Shown here: positions 5,830-12,099 of the stretch, one piece after another | Position numbering within the stretch: the stretch's first letter is position 1 | Layout: each line of letters begins with the position of its first letter | Source: Gemmatimonadota bacterium | GTDB lineage: Bacteria > Gemmatimonadota > Gemmatimonadetes > Gemmatimonadales > GWC2-71-9 | Direction: 5' to 3' | DNA: 12,099 nt | NCBI GenBank assembly: GCA_003220905.1 | Contig: QHTS01000192.1 | Span: forward strand, 1 to 12,099 | Translations under genes and position numbers: made by a program | Notes under the pieces: generated by a model | The model's database searches: none | Told to the model about the DNA's origin: nothing | What the model saw: only the letters and a program-made list of their open reading frames with translations

Positions 5830-6581
5830 CCCGGCGCGTCGCGTCACTGGCCGTAGCGCTCGGCGTGGTGGCGTGTTCGCCCTCGGAACGGGCCGCGCCT
5901 ACCCGCTCGACGCTCGTGATCGGCATGGATATCAGTGGCTCGTTCCGGCGGAACCCCAACTTCAGCGGGGCGATCGAGTTTGCGGCGCTCTACATCTACG
6001 CCCATCTCAACGGCATGGACGGGCTGCAGACGAACACCGCGATCTTTGTCGGCGAGCTGGGAGGCGAGCGGCCCGGCCAGGCCAAGGTGTTCCACCCGAT
6101 CCAGGATCTGTCGGGGAAATCGCCGGCGCAGATCGCGGCCGACCTGCGCGCGTGGTTCCCGCAAGAAGACCCGATCACCGATTTCAACGCCTTCTTCCAG
6201 CGCGCCTCCCTCCACGTCAGGCGCAACAACCTCGTGCTGGCACCCTTGAACGTCGTACTGTTCTCCGACGGCGAGCCCGACTATCCGGGCGCCGGCCGCG
6301 TGTCGCTCGAGCAGAAGTATGAGCGAGTGGATCTCAGTCCGCTCGAGTACTTGTCGCGCAATGTGACTGTGCGCCTGCTCTACGCCGATCCGCCCATCGC
6401 CCAGCTGTGGGAGCGCAAGGTCCCGCGCAAGCGCGTGCGCCTCTGGACTCAGGACGCGGAGGTCATGAAGGGCTGGCGACGCCACATGGTGGACGGCGTG
6501 CCGATGGCGCGACAGGACTCGCTCTGCTCCTGGGTGGAGCACGTGGTGGACGTGCGGGTCAAGCGGGAGCGGGTGCTCTAA
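5826..6581 (+). CDS. Lipoprotein with a von Willebrand factor A-like domain
   Basis: The 251-residue product starts with a short lipoprotein signal: MTRR, a hydrophobic stretch, and a lipobox VVAC with Cys17 as the likely lipidated residue. Lipidation would place the domain at the outer face of the inner membrane or on the outer membrane. After a short linker, VIGMDISGSF (31-40) is a MIDAS metal motif of the DxSxS type (Asp35, Ser37, Ser39). VVLFSDGEPD (143-152) supplies the later Asp148, and Thr118 in DPITDF is a candidate for the middle MIDAS residue. VWA domains bind partner proteins through a divalent metal, so a ligand in the envelope is likely. The GTG overlaps the previous stop and has GGGAGG 6 nt upstream, which decides this start although the frame is open far upstream. 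The C-terminal 60 residues are basic (RKVPRKRVRLW). I cannot assign a named family or partner beyond the co-transcribed membrane protein. Confidence 0.82.
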   Translation: MTRRVASLAVALGVVACSPSERAAPTRSTLVIGMDISGSFRRNPNFSGAIEFAALYIYAHLNGMDGLQTNTAIFVGELGGERPGQAKVFHPIQDLSGKSPAQIAADLRAWFPQEDPITDFNAFFQRASLHVRRNNLVLAPLNVVLFSDGEPDYPGAGRVSLEQKYERVDLSPLEYLSRNVTVRLLYADPPIAQLWERKVPRKRVRLWTQDAEVMKGWRRHMVDGVPMARQDSLCSWVEHVVDVRVKRERVL

Positions 6582-6599
6582 AAGAAGGACGGCCTCAGC

Positions 6600-6664
6600 G
6601 GGACCGCCGGGATCTCCCTCCGCGACAAAAAGACGCAGTCGCTGCGGGAGACCTCGGCGGTCCC
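6600..6664. repeat. Long imperfect inverted repeat at a convergent gene junction, possible bidirectional terminator
   Basis: Arms of 27 nt (6600-6626 and 6638-6664) are complementary at all but a few positions. The outer GGGACCGCCG/CGGCGGTCCC part is perfect and further blocks are TCTCCC/GGGAGA and GCGAC/GTCGC, around an A-rich 11-nt loop. It fills the gap between the VWA lipoprotein stop (6581) and the bacilliredoxin stop (6667) and ends 2 bp from the latter. Neither strand has a real T-run afterwards: only GTTT on plus, GCTGAGG on minus. It may stop transcription from both sides, or protect 3' ends. Confidence 0.6.
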
Positions 6665-6666
6665 GT

Positions 6667-7104
6667 TTACCCGCAATACCGGTCGAATGCCGCCGTCAGG
6701 TCCGCCGCGATGTCTTGGGCCGGCCGGCCCTCGATGTTCTTTCGCTCGAGCATGAAGACGAGCCGTCCGTCCTTGAACAACCCCATCTGGGGCGACGAGG
6801 GCGGGTAGCCCGTGAAGTAGCTCCGGGCGCGCTCGGTCGCGTCGGCGTCCTGTCCCGCGAAGACCGTGAGCAAGCGTGCGGGCCGACGCGCATGCTGGAG
6901 CGCGAGCGTCGCAGCGGGCCGCGCGTTCCGGGCCGCACAGCCGCATACCGAGTTCACGACGACGAGCGTCGCGTCCTTCGTGGTCCCCAGCACCTCGTCG
7001 ACCTCTGCGGGCGTGCGGAGCTCCTGAAATCCGATGCGGGTGAGCTCGTCGCGCATCGGCTGGACGAGCCGGGGGTCGTACATGGGACGATGCAAGCCGG
7101 ACAT
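6667..7104 (-). CDS. Bacilliredoxin of the BrxA/BrxB (YphP/YqiW) family
   Basis: A small thioredoxin-fold protein of 145 residues, the usual size for the family. In Bacillus such proteins remove bacillithiol from oxidised protein cysteines. The diagnostic block VVVNSVCGCAARNARPAA (48-65) carries the CGC active site (Cys54, Cys56). The N-terminus, with YDPRLVQPMRDELTRIGFQELRTPAEVDEVL (9-39), and the segment around SPQMGLFKDGRLVFMLERKNIEGR (104-127) also match the family, and there is one more Cys at 144. It is cytoplasmic. I chose the ATG at 7104 because similarity starts there; only a weak AAAGAGA-like ribosome site precedes it, and an in-frame ATG at 7155 would overlap the divergent regulator gene. 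Whether this organism makes bacillithiol cannot be told from here; another low-molecular-weight thiol may be the partner. Redox stress control is the likely role. Confidence 0.9.
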   Translation of the reverse strand: MSGLHRPMYDPRLVQPMRDELTRIGFQELRTPAEVDEVLGTTKDATLVVVNSVCGCAARNARPAATLALQHARRPARLLTVFAGQDADATERARSYFTGYPPSSPQMGLFKDGRLVFMLERKNIEGRPAQDIAADLTAAFDRYCG

Positions 7105-7136
7105 GGCGTTCTCTTTCGGTGAGTCTCCATAAGTAA

Positions 7137-7142
7137 TATCAT
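7137..7142 (+). promoter_or_regulatory. Possible -10 of the response regulator gene in a 49-bp divergent gap
   Basis: TATCAT matches TATAAT at five of six positions and stands 11 nt before the regulator ATG, so the mRNA leader would be only about 5 nt. No Shine-Dalgarno precedes the ATG and no good -35 is seen. An overlapping TAATAT (7134-7139) is an alternative. The gap (7105-7153) is markedly AT-richer than its surroundings and must also hold the bacilliredoxin promoter. GGTGA (7118-7122) and TCACC (7149-7153) flank it symmetrically. Confidence 0.35.
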
Positions 7143-7153
7143 CGTTTGTCACC

Positions 7154-7822
7154 ATGCGAGTGCTGATCGTCGAAGACGACCCCGAGCTGGCCGGCTTGCT
7201 GCGCGACGGCCTGCGCGCGCAGCGGATCGATCCGACCCTGGCTGCGACGTTTGACGAAGGCCGCGAGCGTGCGCACGGGGGCTCGTTCGATGTGATCATC
7301 CTGGACGTTCGGCTACCCGGGGGTACCGGCTTCGAGCTGTGCGGGGAGCTGAGGCGCGGGGGCAGCTCGACACCGGTCCTGATGCTGACGGCGCTCGATG
7401 CCCTGGACGATCGCGTGCGCGGGCTCGAGGCCGGGGCGGACGACTATCTCACGAAACCGTTCGCGTTTCGGGAGCTCGTGGCGCGCCTCAAGGCGCTGGC
7501 GCGCCGCCGGCCCGCCCTATCTCCGGCTCGCTACCGGATTGGCGACCTCGAGGTCGACCTCGGGACGCGTCAGGTGCATCGCCACGGCCGGCCGATTACG
7601 CTCAGCGCGAAGGAGTTCGCCTTGTTGGAACTGTTCGTGCTGAACCAGGGGCGGGTGCTCGACCGCTCGACCATCACCACGCACGTGTGGGACGACAACC
7701 ACGACCCGTTCGCCAATGTGCTTGAGGTGCTGGTCGGGCGGTTGCGGCGCAAGATCGACGACGGCTTCGAGACCAAGCTGATCACCACGCTGCGCGGCGC
7801 CGGGTACCGGTTCGGTACGTGA
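7154..7822 (+). CDS. Two-component response regulator, OmpR/PhoB family
   Basis: A DNA-binding regulator of 222 residues. The receiver domain (1-118) has the acidic pair Asp8-Asp9, the phosphoacceptor Asp51 in VIILDVRLPGG, Thr79 in LMLTA and Lys101 in YLTKPF, all the catalytic residues expected. The C-terminal winged helix (127-221) shows GDLEVDLGTRQV, LSAKEFALLELF and the ending LRGAGYRF, typical of the OmpR/PhoB class. It resembles regulators of the CusR/MprA kind. The stop overlaps the kinase start as GTGA, so the two are translationally coupled and almost surely work as a pair. The ATG has no ribosome binding site but a -10-like hexamer close upstream, suggesting near-leaderless expression. 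Its targets are not visible. The RND pump it faces and the divergent bacilliredoxin are natural candidates, by position only. Confidence 0.95.
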   Translation: MRVLIVEDDPELAGLLRDGLRAQRIDPTLAATFDEGRERAHGGSFDVIILDVRLPGGTGFELCGELRRGGSSTPVLMLTALDALDDRVRGLEAGADDYLTKPFAFRELVARLKALARRRPALSPARYRIGDLEVDLGTRQVHRHGRPITLSAKEFALLELFVLNQGRVLDRSTITTHVWDDNHDPFANVLEVLVGRLRRKIDDGFETKLITTLRGAGYRFGT

Positions 7823-9108
7823 AGCATCCCACCTTGAACCCGCTCGCGCGCCTGCGGCTGCAGCTGACGGCGTGGTATGCCGGGGTGTTCACGTTGGTGC
7901 TCGCGCTGCTGGGCACGGGTCTGTTCCTCACGATCCGGCACCAGATGTCCCGGCACGTCGACAGGTCGCTCAGCGCCGCTGCGGCGGCGCTCGAGCAGGC
8001 GGCGCGCATCCGCGAGACGGAGCGCGACAGCGCTCGTGGTGTCGTGGTCGATGCGGTCGACGAGCTGCACATCCCCGATCGGTCGCTTTACCTATTCGAT
8101 GAGAGCGAGCGACCGATCAAGCCGGCGGAGGCGCCCGGCTGGGTGCTGGAGGCGACACACAAGGCGGTGCGGTCCAAACACGGGTACCGCAACCTCGATG
8201 CTCCGGACGGCCGGGAGCTCCGGATCTACGCGGGGCGATTCACGGGGACCACCGGCACACCCTACATCGCCGCGGTCGTCGCCGATCGCATGGAGCTCGA
8301 GGACGAGTACACGTCGCTGATCGAGACGTTCGCCGCTGCGGCGCTCGCCGCCCTACTCCTGGTCGCGGGAGGAGGCTACTTGCTGATCCGCAAGTCCTCG
8401 GCTCCCGTGGAGCGTTCGATGGACCAGATGCGCCGCTTCATGGCGGACGCCGCTCATGAGCTGCGCACGCCGATCACCATTCTCCGGACGCGGGCCGAAG
8501 TGGCCCTCGCCCAGGAGCGGGAAACGGCGCGCGACGCGGCGACGTTCCAGGCGATCGAGCGGGAGGCGGCCCGCGTGGGCGGCATTGTGGGCGATCTCCT
8601 GACCCTCGCCCGCGCGGACAGTGGCGAGCGGCCGGTGGCGCACGAGCCGCTCTATCTCGACGACGTCGCGGCCGGGGCGGTGGACGCCGTCCGGGCGCTG
8701 GCCACGAGCAAGGGGATCACACTGGAGGTCGGAGCGTTCGAGGAAGCCAAGATCACGGGCGACGGGGCGCTCGTCCGCCAGCTGCTGCTGATCGTCCTCG
8801 ACAACGCCATCAAGTTCTCGCCCGCCGGGGGTCACGTGCGTCTCAACGTGTCCGTTGAGGACGGCCGGGCGGCGGTGCTCGTGACCGACACCGGCATCGG
8901 TATCCCGGCCGAGCAGCTCCCCCACGTATTCGAGCGCTTCTACCGCGGAGATCCGGCCCGTCGGGAGGCGGACGGGACCGGGCTCGGCCTTGCCATCGCC
9001 CGCTGGATCGCCGATGCGCACAACGCCCGGATCGGTATCGAGTCGACGCCGGGTAGCGGAACGCGCGTGGCCATTTCCTTCCCCGTGGCGCACGCCCGTC
9101 GCGAATAG
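7819..9108 (+). CDS. Sensor histidine kinase of the two-component pair, HAMP-poor
   Basis: A membrane sensor kinase of 429 residues starting at GTG inside the regulator stop. Two membrane helices (about 18-40 and 169-190) enclose a periplasmic sensor region of some 125 residues of no family I can name. The HisKA helix carries FMADAAHELRTPITIL with phosphorylated His213. The ATPase domain has the N box (IVLDNAIKFSP, Asn329), G1 (TDTGIGIP, Asp357), the F box (FERFYRG), G2 (GTGLGLAIAR) and GSGTRVAISFP. Between the end of the second helix and His213 there are only about 23 residues (RKSSAPVERSMDQMRR), where a full HAMP linker plus connecting helix would need about 50 or more. The start of HAMP (APVERS) thus seems joined directly to the dimerisation helix. 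The frame is intact, so this looks like a real architecture. The signal sensed is unknown; metals, drugs or envelope stress would fit the neighbouring efflux pump. Confidence 0.94.
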   Translation: MKHPTLNPLARLRLQLTAWYAGVFTLVLALLGTGLFLTIRHQMSRHVDRSLSAAAAALEQAARIRETERDSARGVVVDAVDELHIPDRSLYLFDESERPIKPAEAPGWVLEATHKAVRSKHGYRNLDAPDGRELRIYAGRFTGTTGTPYIAAVVADRMELEDEYTSLIETFAAAALAALLLVAGGGYLLIRKSSAPVERSMDQMRRFMADAAHELRTPITILRTRAEVALAQERETARDAATFQAIEREAARVGGIVGDLLTLARADSGERPVAHEPLYLDDVAAGAVDAVRALATSKGITLEVGAFEEAKITGDGALVRQLLLIVLDNAIKFSPAGGHVRLNVSVEDGRAAVLVTDTGIGIPAEQLPHVFERFYRGDPARREADGTGLGLAIARWIADAHNARIGIESTPGSGTRVAISFPVAHARRE

Positions 9109-9119
9109 GGCCCGCCGCT

Positions 9120-12099
9120 TCAGCCGCGCCTCGGCAGCGTGTAGCCTCTGCCGCGCAGCGCGACGAGGAGCGTGGGGACCGCAAATAGCGTGATCGGCGT
9201 GGACAGCGCGAGCCCGCCGATGACGGCGAGCGCGAGGGGGCGCTGCAGCTCGCTTCCCGCACCGAGCCCGAGCGCGAGGGGCAGCAGCCCGAACAGCGTG
9301 CACAGCGTCGTCATCAGGATCGGACGCAGGCGCACGCGCCCCGCCTCCCGGATCGCCACCTCGAGCGCCACGCCCTCGGCCTGCATCCGGAGCCGCGTGA
9401 AATCGAGGAGGATGATCCCGTTCTTGACGATCAGCCCGACGAGCAGGATCAACCCCATGAACGACGCGACGTTCAGAGCGGTGCCGGTTACGAGGAGGAG
9501 CCCGAGGGCGCCCACGAACGAGACGGGGGCGACGAGCAGGACGACCAACGGCTCCACGAACGATTCGAACTGCACGACCATCACCGCGCACACGCTGGCC
9601 ACCGCGAGGCTGAGCACGAGCAGTAGGGCGCCGAAGGCCTCCTGCTGGCTCGCGTACTGCCCCCCGAGGACGAGCCGCACGCCCGCAGGCGCCGCATGGG
9701 CGGCGAGCACGCGCTGCACGTCGCCCATGACGCCGCCGAGCGAGCGGCCGCTCACGTCGGCGGTCAGCGCGATCATCTGTTGCTGGTTTTCGCGATCGAG
9801 GCTCAAGCGCGACTCGGTAGGCTCGAACGCGGCAAGGCTGCCGAGCGGGGTTGCCCGCCCGCCGCGCGCCGCGACGATGGGCAAAGCGCGCAGGCGCAGC
9901 GGGTCGAAGCGGACCGAGTCGGGCGCCCGAACCCGCACGGCGACGGGCCGGTCTTCGACCCGGATCTCGCCGGCCGGGGTGCCCAGCAGCGCCGCGGCGA
10001 CCGTGTTGCCCACGTCGACGGGGGTCATGCCGATGCGGTCGGCCTCCGCCTGGTTGACGCGCATCAGCAGCTCCGCGGCGGGCTCGCTCACTCCGTTGTA
10101 GAGGTCCTCGAGCCCGTCGATCTTCTCGAGCTCGGGCGCGAGCCGCCGCGCGTACGCCTCCAGCGTGTCGAGCGGCTCGCCGTACAGCTTGATCTCGACC
10201 GGTCGGGCGGCACCCGCGAGATCGTTGATTACGTCGGCGAGGATCTGCATGAACTCGATGTGGAGCCGCGGCACCGCGCCCTGGACCCGGTCGCGCACGT
10301 CGTCGATCACGGTGAACACGTCGCGCGCGCGCCGGCTGCGCGGTGCGAGCCGGACCACGATGTCGCCGCGGTTCTGGTCCGTGGCGAACATCCCGAGCTC
10401 GGCGCCGGTGCGGCGCGCCGTCCCCGTGACTTCGGGCGTCGCGGTGAGCAGGCTCTCGGCGATGCCCAGCTGCCGGTTCGTCTCGGCGAGCGCGGTGCCC
10501 CCCGGCGTCCAGTAGTCGAGAATGAACGCCCCCTCGTCGATCTCGGGGAGGAAGCCCGTTCCCACGACGCGCCACAACCCCGCCCCCAGCGCGACCAGCG
10601 CCACGGCGGCGACCGCGATCCGGCGGGGATGGTGCAGCGCGGCCCCCAAGGCCCGCTCGTAGCGCGGCGCGAGCGCGTCCAGCCCCTGCTCCAGCCGCGC
10701 CAGTGGGCGCCACCGCGGCACCGTCGCTTCCACCTCGTGCGCCGTGACGAACTGCTCAGCGAGCAGCGGGATGAGCGTGAGCGCGAGGAGCAGCGACACG
10801 AGCACCGCCACGGTGAGCGTGGTCGCGAGCGCCGCGAAGAACTGCCCCACGACCCCCTGGAGCAGGCCGAGCGGCAGGAACACCACTACCGTCGTGATGG
10901 TCGAGGTCGTGACGGGCCAGATCAGCTCCTGCACGGCGGCGCGGATGGCGGCGACCCGGTCGGCGCCGGCGCCGAGCAGGAGGTGGCGCGCGATGTTCTC
11001 GGTGACGACGACCGCGTCGTCGATCACCAGGCCGATCGCGATCGCCATGGCGCCCAGGGTCATCAGGTTGAACGTCTGCCCGATCGCCCACATCACGAAC
11101 ACCGTCACCGCGAGCGTCACCGGGATCGCCGCCGCGCTGATGGCGGTGATGCGTCCGTGGCGCAGGAACAGGAGCAGCACCAGGACGGCGAGCACGGCGC
11201 CGATCAGGATCGCGTCGCGCACCGAGCGGACGGCGTCGCGCACCAGGGCGGCCTGGTCGTACACCCGCTTGAGGTGGACGCCGGGCGGGAGGGTCGGGGC
11301 GAGCGCGGCGACGATCCCCGCCACACTGTCGGCGACCTCGAGGGTATTGCCCTCGACCTGCCGCGCGACGTTGATGAGCGCCGCCGGCCGGCCGTCGCCC
11401 GCCACGATGCGGACGTGATCCTCCGTTCCGACCCGCACGCTCGCGACGTCCCGCACCCGCAGCCCATTCGCGATCACGACGTTGCCGATGTCCTCGGGGC
11501 CGTGGGCCTCCTGATCGGTCACGATCAGGTACTGGCGGTAGTCCTGCGCCACCCGGCCGACCGCCTGCACGGTGACCGCCCGCCGGATCGCGTCGGCCAG
11601 GTCGGCGTACGTGAGGCCCAGCGCCGCGAGCCGCGGCGGGTCGGCGATGACCTCGATCTCGCGCACGTCCGTGCCCTGGACGTCCACGCGGCCGACGCCC
11701 GGGACGCGCGAGATCAGCGGTTTGATCTCGTAACGCGCGATGTCGTACAGCGTGGCCGGATCGCCGCCTTCGAGGTTGTACGAGAGGATCGGGAACAGCG
11801 ACGGCGTGAGCCGCTCGATGTCGATGTCCAGGTCGGGGGGCATGGTGCCCTGGATCTGGCTCACGCGCGCGCGCACGAGCTGCAGGGCGTACGCCATGTC
11901 GGTGCGCGGCCCGAAGGTAATGGCGACCTCACTCGCGCCCCGGATCGAATGCGACTGCACCCGGGTGACGCCCGGCACCACGCTCACCGCCTCCTCGAGC
12001 GGCCGCGTGAGGCTGAAGACCACCTGCCGGGCGCCGAGGGTGGAGCCCTCGGCCACGATCTTGATCCGCGGGAACAGCAGCTCGGGGTAGATGGCCGAC
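9120..12099 (-). CDS. RND-superfamily efflux permease (HAE-like), N-terminus beyond the window
   Basis: An inner-membrane proton-driven transporter of the AcrB/CusA superfamily, which normally works with a periplasmic adaptor and an outer-membrane channel. 992 codons are visible, and the frame stays open to the right edge (reading SAIYPELLFPRIKI there), so about 35-45 residues with the first membrane helix are missing. Porter-domain features such as the RVPGVGRVDVQG repeat are followed by a cluster of helices. GLVIDDAVVVTENI carries the Asp-Asp proton-relay pair (codons 11021-11016), which favours the drug-type HAE branch over heavy-metal CusA-like pumps. The second half has VGLIVKNGIILLDF with the conserved Lys (codon 9425-9423). 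The C-terminus is short (YTLPRRG). The gene converges on the histidine kinase, 11 bp between stops, with no terminator in the gap. Adaptor and outer-membrane genes probably lie upstream, to the right of the window. The substrate is unknown. Confidence 0.94.
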   Translation of the reverse strand, partial: SAIYPELLFPRIKIVAEGSTLGARQVVFSLTRPLEEAVSVVPGVTRVQSHSIRGASEVAITFGPRTDMAYALQLVRARVSQIQGTMPPDLDIDIERLTPSLFPILSYNLEGGDPATLYDIARYEIKPLISRVPGVGRVDVQGTDVREIEVIADPPRLAALGLTYADLADAIRRAVTVQAVGRVAQDYRQYLIVTDQEAHGPEDIGNVVIANGLRVRDVASVRVGTEDHVRIVAGDGRPAALINVARQVEGNTLEVADSVAGIVAALAPTLPPGVHLKRVYDQAALVRDAVRSVRDAILIGAVLAVLVLLLFLRHGRITAISAAAIPVTLAVTVFVMWAIGQTFNLMTLGAMAIAIGLVIDDAVVVTENIARHLLLGAGADRVAAIRAAVQELIWPVTTSTITTVVVFLPLGLLQGVVGQFFAALATTLTVAVLVSLLLALTLIPLLAEQFVTAHEVEATVPRWRPLARLEQGLDALAPRYERALGAALHHPRRIAVAAVALVALGAGLWRVVGTGFLPEIDEGAFILDYWTPGGTALAETNRQLGIAESLLTATPEVTGTARRTGAELGMFATDQNRGDIVVRLAPRSRRARDVFTVIDDVRDRVQGAVPRLHIEFMQILADVINDLAGAARPVEIKLYGEPLDTLEAYARRLAPELEKIDGLEDLYNGVSEPAAELLMRVNQAEADRIGMTPVDVGNTVAAALLGTPAGEIRVEDRPVAVRVRAPDSVRFDPLRLRALPIVAARGGRATPLGSLAAFEPTESRLSLDRENQQQMIALTADVSGRSLGGVMGDVQRVLAAHAAPAGVRLVLGGQYASQQEAFGALLLVLSLAVASVCAVMVVQFESFVEPLVVLLVAPVSFVGALGLLLVTGTALNVASFMGLILLVGLIVKNGIILLDFTRLRMQAEGVALEVAIREAGRVRLRPILMTTLCTLFGLLPLALGLGAGSELQRPLALAVIGGLALSTPITLFAVPTLLVALRGRGYTLPRRG

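Noticed and set aside
7105..7299. Longer bacilliredoxin reading frame starting inside the regulator gene
   Set aside because: Family similarity begins at the ATG at 7104; the extension is a Ser/Arg-rich shadow of the receiver domain.
8353..10713. 786-codon open frame on the minus strand across the kinase and the RND gene
   Set aside because: It is extremely Arg/Ala/Pro-rich, in the wrong frame of the RND gene and antisense to the kinase, both of which have intact conserved motifs.
1..12099. Search for CRISPR repeats, tRNA, rRNA, transposase genes or attachment-site duplications
   Set aside because: I saw no spaced direct repeats, no RNA gene and no mobile-element protein. The window reads as ordinary chromosome.

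Overview
This is a GC-rich, gene-dense bacterial chromosomal segment with little intergenic space, many 4-bp stop/start overlaps, and no insertion sequence, CRISPR array, tRNA or rRNA that I can recognise. The organism is not named by any single gene. The combination of a serine-cycle cluster, a bacilliredoxin, a divergent GroES-family protein, a HAMP-poor histidine kinase and promoters lying almost on the start codon suggests a soil or sediment bacterium of the Gemmatimonadota/Acidobacteriota sort. That placement is inference and would need a phylogeny.

Left part, all on the minus strand (1-4423). Read in transcription order this is: a divergent GroES-like protein (4423-4043), a small zinc-ribbon protein (4039-3722), a strong intrinsic terminator (3675-3642), a short RecQ helicase (3635-2451), and then sgaA-mcl-mtkA (2350 to the left edge). 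The last three encode serine-glyoxylate aminotransferase, L-malyl-CoA lyase and the beta subunit of malate-CoA ligase. Together they turn malate into glyoxylate plus acetyl-CoA and use glyoxylate to transaminate serine to hydroxypyruvate, which is the core of the serine cycle of C1/C2 assimilation. The ligase alpha subunit probably lies just beyond the left edge.

Middle (4424-6666). A 188-bp divergent promoter region separates the GroES-like gene, which has an extended -10 almost touching its ATG, from a plus-strand two-gene operon. That operon has a perfect TTGACA box and a CRP/FNR-like palindrome. It encodes a multi-spanning membrane protein that I do not recognise and, overlapping by GTGA, a von Willebrand A-type lipoprotein with an intact MIDAS motif. 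This pair is the best candidate in the window for an undescribed system. The operon ends at a long imperfect hairpin placed exactly between two converging genes.

Right part (6667-12099). A bacilliredoxin (minus) diverges over 49 bp from a two-component system: an OmpR-type regulator and a histidine kinase overlapping by GTGA. The kinase seems to lack most of the usual HAMP linker. It converges, with only 11 bp between stops, on a large RND efflux permease on the minus strand whose N-terminus is cut by the right edge. Control of the pump by the two-component pair is plausible, but the pump's promoter is outside the window.
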